Of a stretch of DNA of 5,717 bases, positions 1 to 5,717 are shown one piece after another; position 1 is the stretch's first letter, and every line of letters starts with the position of its first letter. The position numbers and the translations under genes are program-made. The notes below the pieces were generated by a model that did no database searches, was not told where the DNA came from, and worked only from the letters and a program-made list of their open reading frames with translations. Origin of the DNA: Limnobacter sp. (GTDB lineage Bacteria; Pseudomonadota; Gammaproteobacteria; Burkholderiales; Burkholderiaceae_B); contig JAAURO010000136.1 in the NCBI GenBank assembly GCA_012032215.1, positions 1-5,717 of the forward strand. Reading direction: 5' to 3'.

Positions 1-323
1 ACGAGTGTTCACGCCGCATGACACCAAGGCAGGCCGGCGATTCTTGCCAGGACCACTGAAGCGGGTGCTCAAGCGCGACTGTGATGATTGGTTCTTCGCC
101 AAGCTCTGTGTCAACACCGCAGAAACCACACATCACGAGCTGAGCACTCACCTCGGGTGCGCGTCCTTCATTCCTGGTTGCATGCTGGTGCCACATGCAT
201 CCGCACATCATGCGGCACCTTCTGGGGGGAGCCCGCGCAGTGTCCTGCATGGCGAAGTCTCCCCCACGACCCCGTGATGGATCATACTGCCCGAGCTGAC
301 TTGTGCAGTTTGCTGCGTGCAGG
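1..323. other. Unidentified sequence abutting the broken glcB gene
   Basis: I recognise no gene here. The plus strand has an open frame of about 90 codons at 5-277 and the minus strand has partly open frames, but none shows a domain or motif I know and none has a convincing start site. In the minus-strand direction this stretch should encode the next ~108 residues of malate synthase G. All three minus frames were read and none contains the expected conserved segments, such as the GLRGKAQIGKGMW region. The segment is rich in short inverted repeats between 179 and 266. It could be the end of a mobile element, the flank of a deletion or inversion, or foreign DNA joined during assembly. The sequence alone does not decide between these. 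Confidence 0.6.
179..266. repeat. Cluster of small inverted repeats
   Basis: Several complementary arms lie close together. TGCATG at 179-184 pairs with CATGCA at 194-199. CCGCA at 201-205 pairs with TGCGG at 211-215 around a 5-base loop. GGTGCC at 187-192 pairs with GGCACC at 214-219. TGGGGGGAG at 223-231 pairs, with one extra G, with CTCCCCCA at 259-266. Some arms are mutually exclusive, so alternative folds are possible. Neither strand has a T tract that would make this a standard terminator. Such density is compatible with a mobile-element end or REP-like repeat, but I cannot assign a family. Confidence 0.4.
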
Positions 324-1751
324 CGTGTGCATTTCATCGCCTGTGCGGTCTAAAAAGCCGGTGTTGATAAACGCTACCCGGTTTGCGGCGGCAGCAATGC
401 ACGCCTTTAGGTTAACCGAGGTGCGGCGTTCTTCGTCCATAATGCCCAGCTTCACTGTGGCCTGTTTCAAACCCAATAGTTTTTCAACGCGGCCAAACAG
501 CTCGGCTGCAAAAGCCACTTCCTGGGGGCCGTGCATTTTGGGTTTCACAATGTATACCGAGCCTTGGCGGCTGTTGCGTATGCCGTTGGCTCCGTGCCCT
601 TGCAGGTCATGCAGGGCAATGGTGGTGGTTATCACGGCATCCATAATGCCCTCGGGAATTTGCTGGTTGTTGCCAAACAAAATGGCTGGGTTGGTCATGA
701 GGTGCCCTACATTGCGCAAGAAAAGCAGCGAACGGCCATGCAAGGTAAGCGGCAAGTTGTTTGCGCCGGTATAGTGCCGATCGGCATTCAAACGGCGTAC
801 GAAGGTTTGGCTGCCTTTGTGCACTTCTTCGGTGAGCGTGCCTTTTACAATGCCCAGCCAGTTGCGATAGCCCAGGGTTTTGTCGGCGGCATCTACGGCT
901 GCCACCGAGTCTTCCAGGTCTAGAATGGTGGAAAGCGCCGCTTCCAGCACCACATCGCAAATGCCCGCGGCATCGTTTCTGCCAATCGGCGTGTCGCGGT
1001 TAATTTGAATGTCGGCATGAATGCCGTGGTGTTGCAACAAAATAGCAGTGGGCGTGGCCTGGCTGCCTTGGTAGCCCCGAAACTGCCCGGCTTGCTGCAA
1101 GCCCGTGGTGGTCGTTCTGCCCCGCTCTGCAAAGGACACAACCAGGCTGCCCGATTCGATTCGGTAGCCCGTGGCGTTTTTGTGCGAACCCGATTCCAGC
1201 GGAAAATGCTCGTCCAGAAATGCGCGCGCAAACTCAATTACTTTGGCACCGCGCACCGGGTTGTAGCCGTCGGTGCGTTGTGCACCGTCTTCTTCAGAAA
1301 TAACATCGGTGCCATACAGTGCATCGTACAGCGACCCCCAGCGTGCATTCGCGGCATTCAGCGCATAACGGGCGTTAAGAATGGGTACTACCAATTGCGG
1401 CCCGGCTTGCAAGGCCAGTTCATCGTCTACCTGCGAGGTGGTGGCTTTTACATCGGCAGGCGCCTCCACCAGGTAGCCTATGTCGGTCAGAAAGGCTTTG
1501 TAGGCGGCCATGTCGGCAATCGGGCCAGGGTGGGCGCGGTGCCAGTCGTCCATTTTTTTCTGAAGCGCATCGCGTTCGGCCAGCAGTGCGGCATTTTTGG
1601 GAGCAAGGTCTTGCACGATTTCGCCAAACCCTTTCCAGAAAGCCTCGCTGGCAATGCCCGTTCCCGGCAGCACTTCCTGCTCTATGAATTGGTGAAGTTC
1701 TGTGGCCACTTGCAGGCCAAAGGTGGTGGTGCGAGGTGTGTGCTCTGTCAT
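282..1751 (-). CDS. glcB: Malate synthase G, 3'-truncated
   Basis: Malate synthase G condenses glyoxylate with acetyl-CoA to give malate and CoA in the cytoplasm, in the glyoxylate shunt and glycolate use. The frame gives 489 residues; the family usually has about 720-730. Residues 1-476 look typical: the N-terminal helical clasp (to about residue 95), then most of the TIM barrel with its inserted alpha/beta domain. Visible motifs are [10 protein letters not shown] (E280), [14 protein letters not shown] (R346, equivalent to E. coli Arg338), KPKMHGP (404-408 region), IMDEERRTS (E440, equivalent to Glu427) and [11 protein letters not shown] (D468, equivalent to Asp455). After T476 the usual continuation (MEAGP and onward) is replaced by 13 unrelated residues and a stop. 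The end of the barrel and the C-terminal domain with the catalytic-base aspartate (Asp631 in E. coli) are absent, so this product would be inactive. The ATG at 1751 has AAGG seven bases upstream and begins with the family's usual N-terminal sequence. Confidence 0.93.
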   Translation of the reverse strand: MTEHTPRTTTFGLQVATELHQFIEQEVLPGTGIASEAFWKGFGEIVQDLAPKNAALLAERDALQKKMDDWHRAHPGPIADMAAYKAFLTDIGYLVEAPADVKATTSQVDDELALQAGPQLVVPILNARYALNAANARWGSLYDALYGTDVISEEDGAQRTDGYNPVRGAKVIEFARAFLDEHFPLESGSHKNATGYRIESGSLVVSFAERGRTTTTGLQQAGQFRGYQGSQATPTAILLQHHGIHADIQINRDTPIGRNDAAGICDVVLEAALSTILDLEDSVAAVDAADKTLGYRNWLGIVKGTLTEEVHKGSQTFVRRLNADRHYTGANNLPLTLHGRSLLFLRNVGHLMTNPAILFGNNQQIPEGIMDAVITTTIALHDLQGHGANGIRNSRQGSVYIVKPKMHGPQEVAFAAELFGRVEKLLGLKQATVKLGIMDEERRTSVNLKACIAAAANRVAFINTGFLDRTGDEMHTPARSKLHKSARAV

Positions 1752-1758
1752 GGTGGAA

Positions 1759-1764
1759 CCTTTT
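1759..1764 (-). promoter_or_regulatory. Ribosome binding site of glcB
   Basis: On the minus strand AAAAGG lies seven bases upstream of the ATG at 1751. It is a moderate Shine-Dalgarno match at normal spacing and supports this start. Confidence 0.5.
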
Positions 1765-1811
1765 GTGTGCGCGGGTTTATGGTGTGGCTTGCTGGTGTAG
1801 CTTGCTTTTTG

Positions 1812-1817
1812 ATTGTA
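1812..1817 (-). promoter_or_regulatory. Candidate -10 box for glcB
   Basis: TACAAT on the minus strand, in an AT-rich patch (about 1805-1828) inside otherwise GC-rich DNA, about 60 bases before the glcB start. No good -35 hexamer lies at 16-18 bases (the bases there read CCGAGC). If it is real, the promoter probably needs an activator. One hexamer match is weak evidence. Confidence 0.22.
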
Positions 1818-1892
1818 AATTAATTTTGGGGGTGGCTCGGGGCGGGGCTATCCGAAGCGTTGGTATGATGCCGGATTAGCGAAACACCGTTG

Positions 1893-1936
1893 GGTTCCAC
1901 AGGTTGGACTTCATCTGCCTGCACAAAGATGGAACC
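1893..1936. repeat. Inverted repeat GGTTCCA / TGGAACC
   Basis: GGTTCCA at 1893-1899 and its exact complement TGGAACC at 1930-1936 are 30 bases apart. TGGAACC occurs again at 1754-1760, just before the glcB start, and GGTTCCA again at 2896-2902 upstream of the lipoprotein gene. The arrangement could be a regulator binding site, but seven-base repeats are short enough to arise by chance. Confidence 0.2.
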
Positions 1937-2057
1937 GGAAAGCGGTTACGCTTTGATACAACGCTTGGCAGAGAGCACATGCGTGCAATATATCATTGTG
2001 TTTTTCATGGGTTAGGGTACGGCGAGTGGGACACCTGCCTGACCTGATTTACCCTGG

Positions 2058-2083
2058 ATTTTCACGCCGGTTTCGCGGAAAAT
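2058..2083 (-). terminator. Hairpin after the lipoprotein gene, possible terminator
   Basis: Eight bases past the lipoprotein stop, arms ATTTTC (2058-2063) and GAAAAT (2078-2083) pair. Three more inner pairs follow, CGC (2065-2067) with GCG (2075-2077), around a 7-base loop, with one bulged A at 2064. The position suits a terminator for the minus-strand gene. However, no T tract follows on the minus strand, so it is not a standard Rho-independent terminator. Confidence 0.3.
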
Positions 2084-2091
2084 TGACAGTC

Positions 2092-2840
2092 TCAAATCCT
2101 CGGTGTCAGCGATATTTTATCGGCATCCAGCCGCATGCTGCGTGCCACGTAAGTGGTGAGGTCCATGTTGAAGCCGGATACCTTGCCATCGTCGTTAAAC
2201 TGGTAGCAATAGCCGTAATCTTTGGTGAAGGTTCCCGTGCGGGTAGTCCAGAATTCAATGCACAGAGCGGCGTTGTTGTTTTCAGCGCGGACAACCGAAT
2301 AACGAATTTCACCCAAATTGGCTTGCGGGTAGCGTTTGGGCACAGAGGTGTCGCCATAGGCGCCAGAGGCAATTACACCCGTTTCGCCCACGTGGCTTCA
2401 TCGGGCAGGGGGTTCAGGGAAGAAACAAACAGCGTGTCAGAAGCAAAGGGCTCATCGCGCTCTACTGCTTCCAGTTTGGAAGGGTTACCCCCTAATCTGA
2501 ATTCATCGGTGTGGGCCAGCTTTTGCAAGCCGTTAATAAACACACTTATGCTGACTTGCAGCTTGTTGCTTGTGGTTGTGCTTTGTTCTTGTTTAACCGT
2601 GGCCACCAGCGAATTGCCAAATTCATCGGTGCCCATTAAATCGAAGTTGCCCTGGTGGTTCAAAATGGCGTTCCAGGCCTGGGCTACTTGCACGCTTGGC
2701 TGGTTGCTTGCGGAGGCTGTGCCTATGGCGCTTGCAGGGCCGTTGGCAGAGGAAGACCCGCTGGTGCCACCGCAGGCGCTCAACGAGGCCGCGAGTGTTG
2801 CCAGTGCAAAGGTGCTTAGCAGGGTAAACAGGCGTTTCAT
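2092..2840 (-). CDS. Putative outer-membrane lipoprotein of unknown function, one frame break
   Basis: I do not recognise this family. The ATG at 2840 opens a lipoprotein signal peptide: MKR, a hydrophobic stretch (residues 4-20) and the lipobox LSAC with Cys23 as the predicted lipidation site. Gly24 follows rather than Asp, so outer-membrane sorting is more likely. A Ser/Gly/Ala-rich linker covers about residues 24-46, followed by a mixed, soluble, probably periplasmic domain. The frame is broken near W151, where the minus strand reads TGGGCG and soon meets a stop. Adding one G to the run at 2387-2389 joins it to the downstream frame (GETGVIASGA onward) and gives an exact 249-residue protein ending at 2092. 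Two cysteines in the second half (C194, C212) could form a disulfide. A good ribosome site (AAAGGA, about eight bases upstream) supports the start. It is transcribed divergently from msbA, which may simply reflect position. Confidence 0.72.
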
Positions 2841-2848
2841 TGCATCAA

Positions 2849-2854
2849 TCCTTT
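2849..2854 (-). promoter_or_regulatory. Ribosome binding site of the lipoprotein gene
   Basis: AAAGGA on the minus strand, about eight bases upstream of the ATG at 2840. This decides the start: the same frame is open further upstream, but only from here does the product begin with a lipoprotein signal peptide. Confidence 0.65.
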
Positions 2855-2933
2855 TGTCTTCCAGTTGCGCATTGAGTGGGCAAAAAACTCCAGGAGGTTC
2901 CATACCTGTTTGGGTGTGTTTTTTACGAAATGC

Positions 2934-2964
2934 TTGTGCCAGGGGCAGTGTGACAGTGTATAAC
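2934..2964 (+). promoter_or_regulatory. Weak candidate promoter for msbA
   Basis: TATAAC at 2959-2964 resembles a sigma-70 -10 box. TTGTGC at 2934-2939 resembles a -35 box, but the spacer is 19 bases, longer than the optimum of 17. The leader to the proposed msbA start would be about 50 bases. It lies in the 182-base intergenic region (2841-3022) that must hold the promoters of both divergent genes. Confidence 0.2.
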
Positions 2965-3022
2965 CGTGCCGCAACGGCCAATTGTGCGTTACCCTTTGGC
3001 ATCCTGTTTTAGAACACCGTTT

Positions 3023-4785
3023 ATGCTTTCCAACAGCCAGCCCCTGCACTTGTACAAACGGCTTATGCACTACAGCTTTCGGTACTGGAAGCTTTTGGTG
3101 CTTACGCTGATATCCCTGCTGGTGGCAGCCGCCACCGAGCCGCTGTTTGCCAGCCTCATGAAGCCGCTTATCGACGAAAACTTCGCCCCCGAGCGCACAA
3201 ACCTGGCTAAATGGCTGCCTGCCATTATTTTGGGGCTTTTCATGGTGCGAGGCCTGGCCAGCTACATCAATGAATATTGCAGCGCCAGGTTGTCGGGTAC
3301 TGTGGTGTACGACCTTCGTACCGATATGCTGGCCCGCATTCTGCATTTCCCGAGTGCCTATTTTGTGGCGCAACCCGCAGGCAAAATTATTTCCACAGTG
3401 TCTACCAATGTAGATGCGGTTACCGAAGCCGGGTTCAATATCATTACCGTGTTGGTGCGCGATGGTGCCATTGTGCTGGGCCTTCTGGGCATGCTGCTTT
3501 ACACCAACTGGAAGCTCACCCTGATTTGCTTTGCAATTTTGCCGCTTATCGCCTTGGGCATTACGCTGGCTGCCCGGCGCTTAAACCGCTATGCCCACAG
3601 CGCGCAGTTTTCTCATGCCGATTTGGTGCAAAGCATTTCTGAAGTAATTGGTGCCCAGAAAATAATTAAAATTTACGGCGCGCAGCAAGTGGAAACCGAG
3701 CGTTTTACCAAAAGCGCACGCGAAATTTTGCGCGCACGGGTCAAGCTGATAGCCACCAGCTCGGCCAATTCGGCCTTTGTGCAATGGCTTTTGGCCGCTG
3801 CGGTAGCCTTGGTGGTTTACCTGGCCGGCACCATGGCGGGCAACAGCGCCAACTCTGGGGAAGTCACCATGACTGCTGGCGATTTTGCCGCCTTTATGAC
3901 CGCCATGATGATGCTGCTCACCCCCATTAAACGGCTGACCAACATCAATCAGCAGTTGCAAAAAGGGCTGGCCGCAGCCGAAAACGTGTTTCAGGTAATC
4001 GACACCACCATCGAGCAAGCCCAGGGCAACCACACCACGCAGCGCGCCACCGGCCTGATTGAATTCAGGCAAGTTGGTTTGCAGTATCCCGGCGAGGCCC
4101 AGCACACCTTAAAGCAGCTGAATTTGGTGGCCAGCCCGGGCCAAACCATCGGTATTGCTGGGGTTTCTGGTGGAGGAAAATCCACATTAATTAATTTGAT
4201 TCCACGGTTTCTGGACCCCACCGAAGGCGCGGTGTTGCTGGATGGCGTGGATTTAAAACACTGGAACCTGCAAAAATCTGCGCAGCCAGATTGCAGTGGT
4301 TACCCAAGAAAGCCATTTGCTTAACGACTCCGTGCGCAACAACATTGCCTACGGCGAAATGCGGGGCGCCACCTTCGAAGCCGTGCGCGAAGCCGCGCGT
4401 ATGGCCAGCGCCCTGCCTTTTATTGAAAAACTCGATCAAGGGTTTGATACCCTGCTGGGCGACAACGGCCTGCGGCTTTCTGGTGGGCAGCGCCAGCGCA
4501 TATCGACTGCCGGCTTTTCTGAAAAACGCCCCTATCCTGATTCTCGATGAAGCAACCTCGGCGCTGGATTCCCAGGCCGAAAAAGAGGTGCAAGACGACA
4601 TGGAGCGCCTGCGCCGTGGCAGAACCACGCTGGTGATAGCCCACCGCTTGTCTACCCTGGTGAGCGCCGATTTGATTGTGGTCATAGACCAGGGCGAAAT
4701 CATTGAACGTGGCACCCACGCCGAATTGCTGGCGCTGAAGGGCAAGTACCACTACCTGCACAGTATTCAGCACCAAAGTACCTGA
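3023..4785 (+). CDS. msbA: Lipid A/LPS flippase ABC transporter MsbA, two frame breaks
   Basis: MsbA is an inner-membrane homodimeric half-transporter that flips lipid A-core across the membrane using ATP. The membrane domain covers about residues 15-320, with hydrophobic segments near 22-40, 64-80, 140-160, 164-183 and 252-272. The ATPase domain follows: Walker [10 protein letters not shown] (380-388), Q-loop VTQES, signature LSGGQRQR, Walker B LILDEAT, D-loop SALD and H-loop IAHRLS. The frame is broken twice. An extra A in the five-A run at 4272-4276 throws translation off after NLQ; with four A the sequence reads [13 protein letters not shown]. Near 4515-4520, ACTGCCGGC appears to lack one C and one G; restoring them gives the expected [16 protein letters not shown]. 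With both repairs the gene is exactly 587 codons plus stop, like the ~582-residue E. coli protein. The start at 3023 has no clear Shine-Dalgarno; ATG 3065 is an alternative. A distantly related exporter is less likely given the strong MsbA-like N-terminal half. Confidence 0.92.
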
Positions 4786-4787
4786 AA

Positions 4788-5717
4788 TTACCGGGTATCA
4801 CATGCCGGCCCAACTCTGGGGGCGAGCTCCCAGCGGGGGCGGGTGTGCATGGCGTAATCGCGGCTTTGCAGCAATACTGGATTGTTGGCTAGCCGATGGC
4901 GGCTGCAAAGGCAATCATGGCCCCGTTGTCGGTACACAAATTCAATTCCGGGAAAAACGCTTCAATGCCTTGTGCCGAGGCTTGTGCAAGCAATTGCATG
5001 CGAAGCTGTGCATTGGCGCCTACGCCCCCTGCAACCACTAGCCTTTGGTGTCTATGGTGTGCGGTTGCTTTGAGTGCTTTTACCACCAATACGTCTACCA
5101 CCGCTTGCTGAAAACTGGCGGCCAGATCTGCTTTGTCCTGAAAATCCAGTTCAAACGTTTCCGAGGCCCTAGTCGCCCCCTGTCAGTTTCATGGCGGTGG
5201 TTAATACGGCAGTTTTTAAGCCTGAAAACTGAACATAAAATTTTTGCTGTGCAGCATAGGTCTGGGCAAGGCAAAGCGCTCTGCATTGCCTGTGGCGGCC
5301 AGCTGGGCAAGCGCCGGGCCGCCAGGGTAGGGCAAGCCCAGCATTTTGGCGGTTTTGTCGAAAGCCTCACCAGCTGCATCGTCCAGGGTTTCGCCCAGAA
5401 GTTCGTAATTGCCGATGCGTGCACGGCCATAAGCTGCGAATGCCCGCCGCTGACCAAAAGCGCGGTAAACGGGAATTCAGGAGGCGTTGCAGACAACAGG
5501 GGCGAGAGCAGGTGCCCTTCCAGGTGGTGTATCGGTATGACTGGCTTATTAAGGCCCGCTGCAAGGCTGTATACAAAAGAGCACCCGGCCATCAGCGCAC
5601 CCGGCAAACCTGGCCCCGTGGTTACTGCGAATGCATCTACATCGGCCAATTCCCTCCTGGCTTCTTGCAAGGTGCAGCGCATTAAGGGGGATGAGCCTGC
5701 GGATGTGGTCGCGCGAG
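4788..5717 (-). CDS. tsaD: tRNA t6A threonylcarbamoyltransferase TsaD, 5'-partial, five frame breaks
   Basis: TsaD (with TsaB and TsaE) transfers threonylcarbamoyl from TC-AMP to A37 of ANN-decoding tRNAs in the cytoplasm. The first ~47 residues lie beyond the right edge; the visible part starts at [11 protein letters not shown]. Motifs in order are TGPGLPGAL, the metal-binding IHHLEGH (its two histidines in HxxxH spacing), [70 protein letters not shown] and [12 protein letters not shown] (with the metal-binding Asp), then RPRWEL near the end. Five indels break the frame: near 5683 (extra A), near 5418 (missing G), 5225-5228 (missing T), 5176-5180 (extra G) and near 4895 (missing C), as read on the minus strand. 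Correcting them gives 309 continuous residues ending in TAA at 4790-4788. The gene is normally essential, so these are probably sequence errors. It converges on msbA with two bases between stops. Confidence 0.93.

Larger units (their letters stand above)
1752..2091. other. Non-coding gap upstream of glcB
   Basis: These 340 bases separate the end of the lipoprotein gene from the start of glcB; both genes lie on the minus strand. They hold the glcB leader, a candidate -10 box, an inverted repeat of GGTTCCA (1893-1899 with 1930-1936) and a hairpin just beyond the lipoprotein stop. The only open frames are very short (for example a 28-codon plus-strand frame from the ATG at 1929) and lack ribosome binding sites or recognisable content. 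The size of the gap suggests that glcB has its own promoter and is not co-transcribed with the lipoprotein gene. Confidence 0.6.

Overview
The window looks like chromosomal DNA from a betaproteobacterium, probably of the order Burkholderiales. This rests on my impression of the MsbA, TsaD and malate synthase G sequences and the moderately GC-rich base content, not on a search. It carries four recognisable protein genes, all of ordinary cellular types. I found no RNA gene, CRISPR array, phage gene or complete insertion sequence, and no convincing new multi-gene system.

Layout. Bases 1 to about 323 have no recognisable gene and are rich in small inverted repeats. From about 324 to 1751 the minus strand encodes the first ~476 residues of malate synthase G (glcB). 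The match stops abruptly and the last ~250 residues are missing, including the catalytic aspartate region. A 340-base gap (1752-2091) holds the glcB leader, a candidate promoter and a hairpin. A putative lipoprotein gene of unknown function lies at 2092-2840 on the minus strand. After a 182-base divergent intergenic region, msbA (lipid A/lipopolysaccharide flippase ABC transporter) runs on the plus strand from 3023 to 4785. It converges on tsaD (tRNA t6A modification), on the minus strand from beyond the right edge to 4788, with two bases between the stop codons.

The most striking feature is the number of small frame breaks. The lipoprotein gene has one, msbA two and tsaD five, nearly all in short homopolymer runs. 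Repairing them by one or two bases restores continuous, correctly ordered family motifs, and msbA and the lipoprotein gene become exact multiples of three. As tsaD and msbA are normally essential, sequencing or assembly indels explain this better than gene decay. The glcB break differs: the downstream sequence is not malate synthase in any minus-strand frame, so it is a real rearrangement, an element insertion or a chimeric join.

The genes do not form one pathway. GlcB serves glyoxylate and C2-carbon metabolism, MsbA outer-membrane biogenesis, TsaD translation fidelity, and the lipoprotein is probably an envelope protein. Only the convergent msbA/tsaD pair and the divergent msbA/lipoprotein pair suggest any transcriptional coupling.
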